Positions 24,306 to 37,878 are shown, numbered from the stretch's first letter. The stretch: DNA of 64,000 bases from Medicago truncatula (GCF_003473485.1 NC_053044.1:49888091-49952090), one strand, 5' to 3'. The notes: generated from the sequence alone by a model not told the origin. A program made the numbers and translations.

Positions 24306-26060
24306 ATGGCTATCCGAGTTACCTTCTCCTTTTCCGGCTATGTTGCCCAAAACTTAGTTTCCTCCGCCGGCGTTCGAGTCGCGAATTCTCGTTGTGTCCA
24401 AGAGTGTTGCATCCTTTCGCGCCTCTTTGGATCCAACCCGAAACCCGATCTCGAACGTTCCGGCGGCTTTCGCAATCGGAATCTCTATTCCGATTTCACA
24501 AAACCTAGAAACTCACCTGTTTCTGTTTATTCTACCCTCGCCGGAGAAATTCTCTCCGAAAGCTGCAACAATCCAATCATCTTAGGATTAATTTCAATGA
24601 TGAAGTCAACGGCGATTTCTGGGTCAACATCGGCGGCTATGGGTGCTATGGGTATTTCACCATTCAAAACTTCTTCGATTATACCATTTTTGCAGGGTTC
24701 GAAGTGGCTTCCTTGTAATGAATCTGTTCCTACAGCTACAACTTGGGAGGTTGATAAAGGTGGAACGCGAATACAATCACAACCTGTTTCTGTTTCTTCT
24801 GACAAAGAATCGCGTTTGGATTTGAATCAGAAGGAGAATACTAATGGTTGGATTTCGAAATTGTTGAATGTTTGTTCTGAAGATGCTAAAGCTGTTTTCA
24901 CTGCTGTTACTGTTAGTTTGTTGTTTAAATCGTTTTTGGCTGAACCCAAATCTATTCCTTCTGCTTCTATGTATCCAACTCTTGAAGTTGGTGATCGTGT
25001 TCTAACAGAAAAGGTTATTTTTATTTTTTTATTTTTTTCAATCATTTGTTTGTTTGTTTCTGGATGTTTTGAACTAACTAAGGTTATTGATTATGTAACA
25101 GTTTTCCTTCTTCTTTAGAAAGCCTGATGTGTCTGATATTGTGATCTTCAAAGCACCATCTTGGTTGAAGGTATATTTTACTGCCACAGTTGTTCAATTA
25201 TTGCAAGTTTTTAATCATATTTTATGTTGAGGTGTTGATGAATTATGATGTTTATTGTTTGATTTGGCTTATGTAGGCATATGGTTTTAGTTCTTCTGAT
25301 GTTTTTATAAAAAGGGTTGTAGCTAAAGCTGGTGATGTTGTTGAAGTAAGCTTTGATTGAGTACTTATTGGTTGTGTAATTAATTGATCACATTCGAATT
25401 GCTGTATCTTGATTTCTAGTATCTTATATTGTTGTTTTGGATTTTGTCGCAGGTTCGTGATGGGAAACTTCTGGTGAATGGTGTTGCTGAAGATGAGGAA
25501 TTTGTTTTAGAGCCTCTTGCTTACGAGTTGGCTCCAATGGTAATGATATTTCTGTGGTAATGGTGCTTTGTTTATTGATTGTGAATACTTGGGAACATGA
25601 TTAATAGTATTTGTTTTTGTACTTTTAATGTTTGCAGGTTGTTCCAAAAGGACATGTCTTTGTGATGGGAGACAACCGTAACAAGAGTTTTGATTCTCAT
25701 AACTGGTAAATTTTATGTCCTTTCTTACTGACTTTTCTCTGTTGTTTCTATCGAAGAATGGAGAATATATTGCTTTAGGTGGGTGATGATACGTTTTGGC
25801 CTATTTGTTGATGCTGTTCTCCAAACTACCAGCTTATGTAAAACATGCTCTCGGATCTTAGAAGTTCATACTTAATTATATGCACTTAATTGTGATACCT
25901 GACTAACATCTTTGTTGTTTTTGTGTCATTCAGGGGTCCGCTTCCAATCGAGAACATTGTTGGTAGGTCCATGTTTCGCTACTGGCCTCCATCCAAAGTA
26001 TCCGACACCGTCATGGTTCATAAATCCTCACCTGGAAATAAATCTGTGGCAGTTTCTTGA
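24306..26060 (+). CDS. TPP1: Chloroplast thylakoidal processing peptidase (type I signal peptidase), six exons
   Basis: Exons 24306-25013, 25102-25170, 25277-25345, 25453-25539, 25638-25705 and 25934-26060 join in frame to 375 residues. The N-terminus (MAIRVTFSFSGYVAQNL) is transit-peptide-like. One transmembrane helix (about 195-214, VFTAVTVSLLFKSFL) precedes the family motif PSASMYPTLEVGDR with the catalytic Ser at 221. The general-base Lys is 271 in FIKRVVAKAGD, and box E is MGDNRNKSFDSHNWGP (from 321). The enzyme removes thylakoid-transfer signals from lumen proteins and also matures envelope proteins. All catalytic residues are present and the length is normal for the Plsp2/TPP group. 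The symbol follows Arabidopsis; Plsp2A versus Plsp2B is not resolved. A CT-rich leader (about 24030-24060) lies upstream. Confidence 0.93.
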
Positions 26061-26618
26061 CGCGGTTTCCACTACCTTCTGAGGGTGAAGAAAGATTTTT
26101 GATACATTCATTTATTCTGAATGAATCGCCACTCCAGTTTTGGACTAGGAGTGAGCTGTTATTCAACAATTCTCCAGGACAAATCTGCTGGTCCTGATTA
26201 AAGTTTGGGATGAACGTCTTATTCATTGATGCAAATTTGTCAATGACCTAATAATAATGTTCTTTAGTGCTATCCTGAGATGCATGACCCCTGGCAAAAG
26301 TCTGGGGAAAAGAAATATTTAAGAAACATGATGTATGATTTGTGTTGTATTCTTTCATGTTTTTTTTTCTTTTTTTGAATGCTAGAAACTTGAAGAAAGT
26401 TTCGACATGGAGCTATTTGACTCCTTGTAAGTAAGTTCCATAATAAAAAGCCTCCTCATTATCTGTGGTTAATATGGCCATTTTTTTATATGAATGAAAT
26501 TATCTGGGCAAGGTTTTGGTTTTGAATTTCTGAATAACTTCCCATTTCACTGTATTTTTGTAATGCGCGCTGTTATGTCCATTTATATTAACTGGGTCAG
26601 ACTTCTGAGTTCGATTAA

Positions 26619-27472
26619 GGTGCATCTTTGCTCCATTAAGAGAGCCTCCATTTATACCATTTCATTTCATGGATGTTTGACATGTGGCAAATATAAAATC
26701 AATGGCTGAGATTAAAAGTTTAGAAAAAGCATTTGTTTACTACAAAATAAACACGCGCCTCTCTACACTTCCTCTCATCATCTTTATGGCTGCCTCTACC
26801 TTTTCCTCTCGCCACCACCGTCGCCGCTCCTATATTTCCATGACCTTTCTATCTTCTTTCTCTCTCAAAGGCTTACCTCTAATTGAAATCTGGAATAAAA
26901 TCTGGAATAACATCAAGAACAGGTTGCGCAAAGTATCCTTTGGAAATTTGTATTTTTTAAATCTGGAAAACATCAAGAATGTTGTGAGTTTGTAATTTGT
27001 CTTTTCGAATTAATCATTTGGTGGAGAATCTATCGTGCTTGATTTGTAAAATCGTGATTTGGAGTGCGATAACGTCAACGAACGGTAATGCTGGGAAGGG
27101 GGCAGCTGTGTGGGTGATGGAAGAAGCAACCATGATGAAGAAGATTAGAGGAAGAAGAAGAAGGATTCATCTGGAACCGTACCTCACCTCCACAAGAGGT
27201 GGTTCCAGAGAGGTGCAACGGCGCCGGCGTTGGAAGAGGCAGCGATGAGATAATGATTAGAGGAAGAAGGCGATGGGATAATTAGAGAAGAAACTGGAAC
27301 GGTTTGTACCAGAGAAGAAGATACAATTTTCTCTTTTACCCTATTTTTATTAATCATGTGCTTATTGTTTCCCTTTTAATCTCAACCTTTAGATTTATTT
27401 TTGCCATGTGTCAGTCATCTATGTATTCAAAAGGAGTAAATGGAGGGTTGCTAAATGGAGCAAAGATGCACT
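26619..27472. mobile_element. TIR element with about 105-bp ends and foreign internal sequence
   Basis: The left end GTGCATCTTTGCTCCATTAA and the reversed right end GTGCATCTTTGCTCCATTTA continue in parallel through CCTCCATTTA, GACATGTGGCAAA and GAGATTAAAAG. The interior (26740-27300) is richer in GC than its surroundings and includes a Ser/Arg-rich frame beginning MAASTFSSRHHRRRSY at 26786. Long TIRs and a gene-like interior suggest a MULE-type carrier, but no 9-bp target duplication was confirmed. Confidence 0.6.
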
Positions 27473-27489
27473 CGGTGGGACATCATTGT

Positions 27490-28600
27490 AGTTTGTTCTA
27501 AAACCTTTTTTATAATAATAAATATACTTGACTTTTTTTGTTGTTGAAGTCAAACATGCATATTAAAAATATGGAAAATTTGGGGTTTGACCAACCAAGT
27601 TCTAGATGCAATTTCATTTGATATTCCAACTAAACTGAAATCATTTGCCTCCTGGTGTAAAAGCCAGAAGCATTATCAAGCTGATTTATAGCACCATATC
27701 ACCACCACATTGACATAGTACTTCAGCCATGCTGCGATCATCCCCATCAGTATATCTTCCCAAGTGTATGTTTAGTTTCATTTCATTTCTAAAGGGACTA
27801 AAATTGATTCTGGATGTGTGGAACAAATTGATTCTGATATGTGTGGGTGCGTGTTAGTTATATTGGAGGAAAAATACAAAAGCCAAAACTATTAGCACTT
27901 CTTTAAATTACTCTGAAGCATTTTTAACAGATTGAAACTACTTTTGGGAATTGGAAATCTATCGACTCTTACTTGAAATGTATTGAACATCCAAGTTTAC
28001 AACAAACAACTACTGTCTATATGGACGCGTATGCCCATCCAAAGATAAACTTTTTAAATATGCAAGTTTTGTAGGAAAAATGTGTCAATAAGAGCTTACA
28101 TATAAAAAAGCAGGGTTTACCTTTTATGTCATGTTTGGATGAGTGGTATAGTGAAATGGAATCAAAATTAAAATAGTCTAGTTATATTTAAAAAAAATTA
28201 CATGTTATCCTATTTCATTATACTCAACTTCATTCTACCCTATGCCACCAATTCAAACACAAATTTGTCAACAAAAATCCACAAAAAAATTTGATGTTTA
28301 ACATTGTTATACATCTGGTTAAGTAGTTGAATAGATGACTAATTAATATAACAAGATGTCACAACTAACTCATTAATCATTCATTTAACGTAATTAGCCA
28401 CAATTTTTCACATTATCTTTTTTTGACAAATGACACTCGTTATCTTATTCACTTGGTTTGTCCCGCCATTGCTACGGCAATAAGGTTTTGTATGAAATCA
28501 TTATGAGTCTATTTATGTTTACCAAATCAAGTTTATTTATAATAAATTCTTTTTATACAAGAACATAAACATATACTAAATTACATGTAGATTCAATAGT
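27490..28600. other. Intergenic, no gene recognised
   Basis: AT-rich. A short foldback-like element with ATGTTTGGATGAG and AATTCAAACAC ends may lie at about 28133-28262. Otherwise nothing supported. Confidence 0.35.
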
Positions 28601-28614
28601 CCTAGTAATCTAAC

Positions 28615-31135
28615 TTAAACCTTAACCATGTCAACATCATTTGAATCACCTAGTTGTTTGTCTTCCACTGTTTTGTATCTATACCAAGAAGCACAAACCA
28701 AGTAAAATACAAAGTTTATAACACTTATGATTGACAATAACCAATAAAAGTAGTTAAGCTTGTCTCTATTCAAATTATTACTAGCCAACCAACCACCACT
28801 CACTTTGTTAACAACCTCAACAACCACTGAGCTTGTAAAATAACCAAATGCAACAGAACACCAAGAAATTGCTGTACTAAGTGATTTCATTCCAGCTGAA
28901 CTTTCTGCATAGAAAAACTCTAGAAGTCCAATAAGTGTAAACATGTCTGCAGCTCCAAAAATAGCATATTGAAAACCCAACCAAAAAACACTCATTGGTA
29001 AAGGCTCCGTGCTATCTACCATATTATGTTCTATGGCTACAGATTTTCGACGTGTTTCGACAAAACCAGCAACTAACATTGATATAGCTGATAGAACCAA
29101 TCCAATTCCAATTCTTTGAAGGTGTCGGATTCCGGTTGGGATTCCTGTGATTCTTCGAATAAGCGGGACGAAAACTCGGTCGTATAGAGGAATTAGGACA
29201 AACATGAACAATAGAGGGATTACTGGGAGGGAGGGTCCTGGCATTTTGAATCCCAAGATGTTTGTGTCCAAGGTTGTGCTTTGTTGTATGCTGAAAGTTT
29301 GAAGCTGTGCTAAACATGTGTTCATAAATATTGTGCTTAATATGATTGGTAGCATTCGGACTAGGATTTTTGTTTCTTCTACTTGTGTCACTGTGCAAAG
29401 ATTCCATGATCCTGTACTGTTTCCCCCAACTGCTGCTCTGTCTAAGAATCTGAGAATCCATTATTTTATTTTTTTTCAATAAGAAAGTAACGAATAATTA
29501 GTAAATACAATGATCATGTTGCATTAAATTTATTTAGATGAATTAAAAATCAAATATGTTTCGTTATATATTATAACCTGAATTGATCAGTCCTCTTAAG
29601 GATTTCATAACTGTCTCCTCTTTCTTTTTCATGGATCTCATGCATTTCTTCTGCATTCTCAGGAATTTCGAGTTTTCTGTTTTTGAAGGCTGCCACAAAC
29701 ACCTGAAAGTTCAACAAATTTAAATATGCATCATAATTAAATTTCCCTATAAAGTACAATAACATTTTGAGGATAATGTTATTTACCTGTATGATTCTAA
29801 TTAGAGGACTTCCCTTTGGAGTATTGTTTCTGTAGAATGACTTACCCATGCAAATAGACAGAATTGATAGAAAGACTGCTATAGTGCATACAGTAAAACT
29901 CCAATACCATCCTTGGTTAGAACTAATCCAATTAATGAAAGTAACACCAAATATTGCTCCTGTGGTAAGGCTAAGTAAGAACCAATTAAAAAAGCTTGAA
30001 AGTTGAGCTGCTTCTTTTGGATCTTTATCATCAAATTGGTCAGCTCCTAAGGCTGGTAAAGCTGCTTTAACACCACTTGTTCCTAATGCAAAAAGGTATA
30101 GTCCTGTATAAAGTATAGCTGCTTGGCTTCCATTAGCAGGCTCACATTGGTTCATATCAATTGGTGCTATATCTTTGCAAGGAATTGGTCTTAATTGTTG
30201 GAAACGTGCTTGAATTGTTAGGATACCATATCCCTGCAATTAAAAGACCATAGGATTAATCATAGGATTGACCACGTCGTGATGCTGAAAGGACATATAT
30301 AATCATCATTATTGAGCTATGCTATGTTCACACTCATTTTTCTTACACCCTAGCTATCCCTACATTACCAACCACAGGACCCCTCTTCACCTTGTTTGTT
30401 GTACCGTGAAATGCAAGTAAAGATAATAAAAATGAGAGCACTAGTTATTAATCAGTTTTTAAAATTAACAAAGAATAACAAGTCACTTTGGTCGTCAAAA
30501 CATCGCCAAATGTATATTTTGAATGTCAATTTGATCCTTCGACACGTCTTTCATTAGTTAATTTGATTCTCAAATGTGTTTTCAATTATACTACTAATAA
30601 AAGATACACTCTGATGATATTTTTGCATTATCGAAAAAATTGATAGCAAGAGAAATTGATTAAACTTACCAACAATTCCATGCTTGCAAACAGAACACAA
30701 GTCTTGAACCTAGACAAATATGTATCAGAAATTAATCCACCTAGGAGTGGTAGTAAAAAAGCAGTTCCCATTAAGTTGGTTAGGGTTGTTGCTGATTTTG
30801 TTAAGCTGAAGTTCATGGACCCAGTGAAATAAGTTATTAAGCTCACTGCATTGGCAACAAAAGCCATGTTCTCTAACCCTTCCATAGCTGCATCCAAAAA
30901 TTGGAATTTCAATTTAATAAATACAAACAAAACATTTTTAGCATATAAAAGTTCATACATGGGATTTTCCAAGCTCTTACCATATACAAAAAGTGCAGCT
31001 CTTTTCCCTCCTAGTCTTCTTTGTATCCTTGGTTGTGTAGCCATACTTCTGCAGATTCCCTGGCAAGTAATCAAACAAGTTCAAAAGTGTTCTAATAAGT
31101 AAGTTAATAAATAGAAAGAAAGGATTAGTTACCAT
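28615..31135 (-). CDS. NRT1/PTR family transporter, NPF4-like, six exons
   Basis: Minus-strand exons: 31135-31133 (start ATG only), 31059-30981, 30887-30670, 30233-29787, 29702-29578 and 29449-28615. They join in frame to 568 residues, the normal NPF length. About twelve hydrophobic helices are visible. Family signs are ENMAFVANAVSLITYF in helix 1, NLMGTAFLLPLLGG in helix 2, GTSGVKAALPALGADQFD, the FFNWF segment and QTFSIQQSTTLD. The helix-1 motif reads EGLEN, so the Arg of the proton-coupling ExxER motif is replaced by Asn, as is usual in the NPF4 group. NPF4 members move nitrate, abscisic acid or gibberellin across the plasma membrane; the substrate here is not decidable. The start codon forms the last three bases of exon 1, directly before GTAACT. 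No damage seen. Confidence 0.9.
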
Positions 31136-31207
31136 AGTTAGTGTCTTCTTTGATCTGAAGGTGAGAAATTGCTTCTTTAGATACTAGTGTAGTTCATTTG
31201 CCATGAA

Positions 31208-31215
31208 CTTATATA
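31208..31215 (-). promoter_or_regulatory. TATA box of the NPF gene
   Basis: The minus strand reads CTATATAAG, 73 bases before the start codon. That fits a leader of about 40 bases. Confidence 0.55.
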
Positions 31216-31219
31216 GGTA

Positions 31220-34025
31220 AATGTGCCGCAAGTTGTGGATGAAGTAAGCAATAAGAAAATCATATATTGTCAAGTTGACATTATAAAAATAAATTTGGTT
31301 ACATTTTTGTAAGGGAACCTATGTTTCTGTTTTTCTCCTCCCCGCCCCTATAATGTGCATGTTTTGAATTCATTAGTTGACTTAAATAATTTTTTATGAC
31401 TAGAACATATTAAGTTAATGGTATTGATTGGCATGTCTGAACTACTTTTTTTAATTTTTTGATAAAATAGAGGGCCAAAGACCCCATGTTTGAACTACTA
31501 TGTTCATGAATATAAATATATTTCATGTCACCTAATGATATTCATTGCTGCCGGCATTTGAAATTCAGTTTTGTGCAGTTTGTCAACAATGCATGTGTAT
31601 GTTAGTTAGAATGTATTCTGAGAGAGATGTAGGGTGGATGACTAATTCTCAAGTTTTTGTGCCGATGACATATATAAATGTGCGTTGCTAGCATTCGTCG
31701 TACACATAATTTATGAAATATTGATCCTCAAAAATTGGTTACAACTGGATTACAACCCTTGTAATTTTATTTGATATAGTAAATACTCAACTCCGTCCTC
31801 TAATCATTGTTATAAGAAAAAAAAAAAACTCAAATCTTAATCATTTATAAGCCAAAGTAACAACTTTTGAACTACTTGATGTTTGTATCTCTTATAATAT
31901 ATCTTTCATTTAATTAGAAAAACATTTAACGCGGATAGTTAAATGAGTTTTTGCATTAAATATCGAGAAAGATACTTTAGTACGTTTTACATGAAATTCA
32001 GCAAAAAAATAAATTGGAATCAACTAATATTGGTGTTCCCTAATTGTGCTAAAAAACAAATTGGAGTATAGGAATATGTTTTATAACATATGGTGATTGA
32101 CTGTGAAATAGTTTGGTGCTGATTGTACTAAGGAGCTGAATATGGTTGGTGGAATGAATCTGATCATGTACTGGTGCGTGGGACAAGCGACATATGGTCT
32201 CCATTTTGTGGTGTCTCTGCTAGCTGCAATCATTTGTTACTGTCCTTGATTGAGTGTACTAAGGATTTGACTTGAATATTAATTATGTTCATGCATAATT
32301 ATTTGGTGTCCTTGATTTTTTTAGACTTTGATCCTCCTGAGTGTTGAAGATCGTGTGATGTCCAATGCTTGGAACACATGGTCTAGGTGTTGGCAAGGCA
32401 TGGTCTTGGTCATCAGTGTTGGGCTGCAGCTTTTCAGTATGATGCTAGTGTACCTGTCCTAAGATTTTTTGTGCTCTGGACGAAAAAGTGGAGTATATTT
32501 TATTTAGATGTTTATGTGAAATAAGCCAAGAGGTGTCCAACCACATCAAATTTTATGTGTTTTCTTACTTCTTTATTTGTGGCGTGTTTTTATCTAAGGT
32601 TATTGAATAGTGCTCAAATTTTAGTATAATAAGTTTTCAAGTTCTTAAAAAAAAAAAGTTGTCGAGCATTAACGTCCAATCCCGCAACGCAATAAGAAAA
32701 TACCAAATCAAGATTATATCTCCTCTCACTGAAAACAAATTGCTCACAGACCTCAAATTTCTTGACCTTGTAAGCTAAGCCACCTCAATCATTTCTTCAG
32801 GTTCAAGTTTCTTGTTGCAGCAACACCAAAACTCCCAACATGTAGTCAAAACAACAAGCTATTCCAACCAAGAATAGATCTGTATAGATGCAGTCAAAAC
32901 AACAACCTACCAAACATATACAGTATATGCTTTAGTGGGACATCATATGTACCACATATTTATATCAATATTTCCTCAAAGCAAGACTATATTCAATTTA
33001 AACTTGATATGATAGTTTAAGTTTACAAAATAAGCCCGTACAATCCAAAATATGGATTCGAATTCAAATAAGTTAAAACCCATTTCAACCTTTCACATCA
33101 ATATCCTAAGCATGACCTTCATAAAAAACAAGCAGTGTTAAGTGTAAAATGAGTTTGTTAAGTTATCTCTACGATTTAAAAATTTGTTTAATTGTTCAAC
33201 GTTTACATCAGTACAACCACTACTGGCAGTGACTCCACTAGCATCCATCGAAGCACTTTCTAAACCTTCAACTTTGTCATTAAGTTTTTTTTTTTTTTTT
33301 TAAGGAACTTTGTCATTAAGTTATCAATCTCTATTTTATTTAGTCACGGGCCATAAATGTATATTAGAAAGTCTTTGTTATATTCTGAATTTATTAAGTT
33401 TATCTCTTAGCTACGGCAAAATAAAAGAAAGTTATGTTTATAAACCAACATGATAGATCAATTAGCAGTATTAAATAACGTGGAGTTTAATGGTTTCAAG
33501 TTTTAATGAGTTACATCTAAAAATAAATTGTTCGAGAGAAGTCGAATGTAATTACTAGGTGAAATATTTCTTATCTAAACTTTACTTAACATAAGAAAGT
33601 GACAAGTAACAAATTTTTTGGTACAGAGGGTTTTTTAGGCAAAAATGAAATGTGGAGTTCAAATCAACTAACTTAAAATAATTAAGAGCGACATTAATGA
33701 ATAAACAATAAGGAACTTGAATGGATAAACGAAGTTATTTTTTCTGCCGGTCAAATAACCACATAATTTAGTAATCTATAATTCATCTAAGTAGTTTTTA
33801 CTTCAACAATGGTTGTATATAAAGAACACAAATTTCCTTAAAAATAAAAAATAAAGAACACAAATTTGACCTCACATGTTTATATTTTTCATTCAAATTT
33901 TATATCAATTAATAATTTGATTAAAATACATAAAAATATTAATTATTAAAGTTGAAAAAAACTATTTTAATAAATTTTATCTCAAAAAGTTGTAATTTTT
34001 TTTAATAAATTTTTTATTTTATTTT
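31220..34025. other. Intergenic, with a possible retroposed relic
   Basis: No gene recognised. A segment at about 32090-32657 has mixed-frame coding-like sequence and ends in an A-run (32647-32657), which suggests a decayed LINE tail or retrocopy; no domain could be named. T-runs occur near 33285-33300. Confidence 0.35.
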
Positions 34026-34029
34026 TCCC

Positions 34030-34106
34030 GTGAGCTTAGCTCAGTTGGTAAGGACAATGCATAATATATTCAAGGTCGGGGTTCGAATCCCGGCCACCAC
34101 AAAAAA
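34030..34106 (+). mobile_element. tRNA-like short SINE
   Basis: Shows an A box (TTAGCTCAGTTGG) and a B box (GGTTCGAATCC) with tRNA-like spacing, ending in CCACCAC plus an A-rich tail. The 5' end GTGAGCT does not pair with the 3' end, so no acceptor stem forms and it is not a working tRNA. A second, diverged copy lies at 48001-48079. Confidence 0.65.
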
Positions 34107-34799
34107 TAATATACTTTTGAGTTTTACTTTTCCCATCCTATGCCTTTCCTCGTGCACCCTATTTTTTTTTTCCAATTTTACCCCTGATTCGGATTTTGTT
34201 TTCCAGATTGTATTGTTAGAATTTTGCAGATGTTTCCGGATTTTAAAATTCGGAATAATGTTTTACCAGAACTTTTGCAATTTTAAGCTTTACAAATCAT
34301 AAAATAAAATGCGAATAAAATAAAAAACAGAAATAAAAATACAGAAGAGAATGGATCACCGTGAATCAATCACCAACCAAACCAAAGTTTCCCTTAACAT
34401 GGCCAAACATCTCTTCTCAAAAGAATCAGACAAGAACGTTGTGTTTTCGCCGCTGTCACTCCAAGTTATGCTCAACATTGTCGCTGCTGCCTCTGAGGGT
34501 CGTACACAACAACAACTTCTCGAATTCCTCCGTTCCAAATCCATCGACCATCTCAACTCCTTCACTTCTCATCTCGTTTCCATCATCCTATCTGATGCTG
34601 CTCCTTCCGGTGGGTCGCGCCTCTCTTTCACCCAACGTGTGTGGGTTGATCAAACCCTTTCTCTTCAACCTTCCTTCAAAGAAACAATGGTTACTGATTA
34701 TAAAGCCACTTTGGCTTCCGTTGATTTCCAGAACAAGGTATGTTTCTATAATATCTCCTACTTCACAAACAATTTTTTTTATTTTTTTTTATAACGTAA

Positions 34800-37775
34800 T
34801 CTATACATCTTACAAAGGATTTGCTTCCGATTTTACTGTGCAATTCCCTTCCGGTGAGTTCCGCTCTTCTCCGCAATTGGCGCTGATTTATGTCAGTTTT
34901 CTGTGCTTGGAGGCTTTGTAGCTGTGTTCTATATTTACTGATTTATGTCAGTTTTATGTGCTTCGAGGTTTTTTCCTCTTTTGCAGGTCTTGCGCCGTAT
35001 CCTGTAAGGAAATTTGAATTTGAATTTACTTCCAATTGCTCAGAGATTCTGAATTAACTTGTCCTTTTACTTAATTTACCCTTTCGTACTTGGGTTAGGT
35101 AATTCCAAAATATTTGTGGTGATTTGTTCTATAAATTCATCTTTGTTTTGTTCATTTCTTCTCACATTCATATCTGCAGTCCATTTTACAGCTTATGTGA
35201 TAATGGAAAATTCTTTTAACTCTGTTTCTGAAATTGTCCCTGGTTTGAAAGATGGTTGGAAAATTAAGGTTCGTATTCTCAGGCTTTGGGAGGTTCCTGC
35301 TTTTTTGAAACCAAATCAAGCAAACTCGATTGAAATGGTCCTCATTGATGAAAGGTTAATTTTTTTTTTTTGTGATTTATTATTTTTTATTTTCATGGTT
35401 GTTTTTTTCATTTTTCGTTCTCATTTTTTAGGGTTACAAGATTCATGCCAGTGTAAGGAATCAGCTGTTGTATGTTTTTAAGTCAAGGCTGACTGAAGGT
35501 AAGGTGTACAAGCTGTCCTGTTTTTCGGTGGAAAGACTATTGTATTTGGAGGAGATTTTCGTCAAATTTTGCCCGTTGTTCCTAAAGGGGGGCGTGCTGA
35601 TGTTGTGCATGCCACCATTAATTCATCTCCTTTATGGTCTGTTTGTAATGTATTGGAGTTGACACAGAACATGAGGTTGCAGGCATCTTCGGATGTGCAT
35701 GAAAATGAGATGTTGAATCAATTTGCACAATGGATCTTAAGTATTGGTGATGGTAAGGTTGGTGATGACACTGATGGCGAGGCTGTTGTAGAAATTCCGA
35801 GTGATCTGTTGGTGGATCATTCCGGTGATCCTATTGGCGATATTGTTGCGGCAACATACCCTGGTGTTGTTGAAAATCTGGTTGATGCAACATTTTTTCA
35901 AGATCGTGCCATTCTCGCACCAACTCTTGAGTTGGTTGAAAAGGTTAATGATTATGTGATGGCAATGATACCTGGAGATGAAAAGGAATATTTGAGTTGT
36001 GATTCGGTTTGCAAATGCGACGATGATATAGGTGTTGATCATCGATGGATTACAACTGATTTCTTGAATGACATCAAGTGTTCGGGAATGCCAAACCATA
36101 GGTTATGTTTGAAGGTTGGAGTTCCTGTCATGTTGCTTCGCAACGTTGATCAAGCATCTGGTCTCTGCAATGGAACACGTTTGATTATTGTCTCCTTGGG
36201 GAAAAATGTGATTTGTGCACGTGTTATTGGTGGTACACATGCTGGTGAGGTTTCCTACATTCCTCGGATGAATCTGATTCCTTCTGGTGCTAATGTTTCC
36301 ATTACTTTTGAGAGGTGTCAGTTTCCATTGGTTCTTTCATTTGCTATGACCATAAACAAGAGCCAAGGTCAAACTTTAACCTCTGTTGGACTTTATTTGC
36401 CAAGGCCAGTATTTACTCATGGCCAACTTTACGTTGCTGTATCGAGGGTGAAGAGTAGGAGTGGATTGAAGATCTTGATAACCGATGAAAATGGTTCACC
36501 ATCGTCGTCCACCGTCAATGTAGTCTACCAGGAGGTTTTTCAGAAAATTTGAAATGTGAGTCTTGCAATATGCATCTTTTTCAATCCCCAATCTTTCTTT
36601 TTCCTGTTTGATTTTTTCTCATGAACTATAATTTATATTGATTATGATGTGCTGTTGTTTTTTTTTCCTGCAGTAATTGCATTCAAATTGAGGACTGGGA
36701 TACTGCATTGATGCTGTTTCTGGATTTCTTGGTGTAATTTGTATTTCTCCGTTTTGGATCTGTGGTCTGACCTGAAGTGTGTCTGCTATATGGTTTATTT
36801 CCTTAGGTTTATCCAAATGTTGCTTCATCTTATTATGACCATTGTTTATGTGTTCTATAGATGCCCCTGCGTTTCTTTTAGTTATATAAATAGGTAAAGC
36901 AGTGCTGCTGTGTTGTTGGACCTACGTTGCTGACCAATCTTTTATGTATAAGAGACTTTGTAGTGGCAATATTGCTCAATTTCTATTCCTGTTTGTACTT
37001 TGGTATCTTTATTAATTTCTCATGTATGTTGAAGGCACCGTGAATTATGAAAATTAATATATTTCCAGTTATGTTGCATCGATAAGAAATTTGGTTTGTT
37101 TTGTTTTTCCACTGTGATTTTTTAAAAATCATTCCGTTTGAGAAGCAATATTGGTTGAATGGTTCAAAAGATAGATGATGCATTGCATCAGTAATGTTGC
37201 AGCGCCTAAACAATGGTGAGCAACTTTCTGTTTCTATCTTTCCTCGAAAGAAAAAAAAAATATTGTTTCTATCCATTTCCAACAAAATCATAGACTTATT
37301 TGGTGATTATATTTATTTGGTAGATGAAATTGAATAATTAATTTTGTTGATTTAATTATTTCTTATATGTGCGATATGTGCGATACCCTTCTGGGGAAAT
37401 CCGCCCTTCTCCTCATTTTGCTGGTCCTTTCAATGGCTTTGTTTGTTAAAAAAAAAAGAAGGTGTTTTCTCTTGGTTTTTATCTGAATCTATTGTATAAT
37501 ATTTGTTTATCAACCTGAAGACTTTGAATTCATGTTTGTATGATAGAATGAGATTGAATTGATGATGATCGAGCGTTTAATATGTGGAACGTTTGAATTT
37601 GAATAATAGTCCGTCTTTTATGATTCACATCATTTATGTATTTTGTCAAAACTATTTGTTTCAATTCGATTTGGGATGCAAATCTTAGTTTTTTTAGGTA
37701 TGACGTTGTTGTGATTAGCCAATGTGAATTTTTTTGAAATTGTTAATCCGTGCATCGGCACGGGTCACACACTAG
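34800..37775 (+). mobile_element. Helitron derivative in the intron of serpin copy 1
   Basis: The 3' end shows the Helitron signature: hairpin CCGTGC-ATCG-GCACGG (37748-37763), then GTCACACACTAG and a host T. The inferred 5' end is TC at 34800 after a host A. Inside are an OB-fold of the RPA/DUF223 type (35220-35515, KDGWKIKVRILRLWEVPAF, then KIHASVRNQLLYVF) and the C-terminal half of a PIF1-like helicase (about 35530-36552) with [18 protein letters not shown] and the final motif [10 protein letters not shown]...[10 protein letters not shown]. The Rep (HUH) domain and the helicase Walker A are absent, so it is a shortened, non-autonomous element. Confidence 0.8.
35569..36552 (+). CDS. PIF1-like helicase C-terminal part (Helitron-encoded, partial)
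   Basis: Open frame of about 327 codons ending at TGA (36550-36552). It holds helicase motifs downstream of the Walker B region: an RLQASSD segment, [40 protein letters not shown] and the closing [17 protein letters not shown]. The upstream Walker A motif is missing. The intact length of this frame suggests a fairly recent copy. It belongs to the Helitron, not to a host PIF1 gene. Confidence 0.75.
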   Translation: MPVVPKGGRADVVHATINSSPLWSVCNVLELTQNMRLQASSDVHENEMLNQFAQWILSIGDGKVGDDTDGEAVVEIPSDLLVDHSGDPIGDIVAATYPGVVENLVDATFFQDRAILAPTLELVEKVNDYVMAMIPGDEKEYLSCDSVCKCDDDIGVDHRWITTDFLNDIKCSGMPNHRLCLKVGVPVMLLRNVDQASGLCNGTRLIIVSLGKNVICARVIGGTHAGEVSYIPRMNLIPSGANVSITFERCQFPLVLSFAMTINKSQGQTLTSVGLYLPRPVFTHGQLYVAVSRVKSRSGLKILITDENGSPSSSTVNVVYQEVFQKI

Positions 37776-37878
37776 TTTAGAACAAATGTTGTTTTACATT
37801 TGAAGCACATAGATAACCTAGTTCTTCACTAAAAAGGCACCTGTGGGCAGTTTGAATGTTTCTCCATCTTTTTAAATT

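Noticed and set aside
34030-34102. Functional tRNA gene
   Set aside because: A and B boxes are present but the 5' and 3' ends cannot form an acceptor stem and no proper anticodon arm is seen.
35569-36552. Host PIF1 helicase gene
   Set aside because: It lacks the N-terminal helicase motifs and sits inside a Helitron with a typical 3' end.
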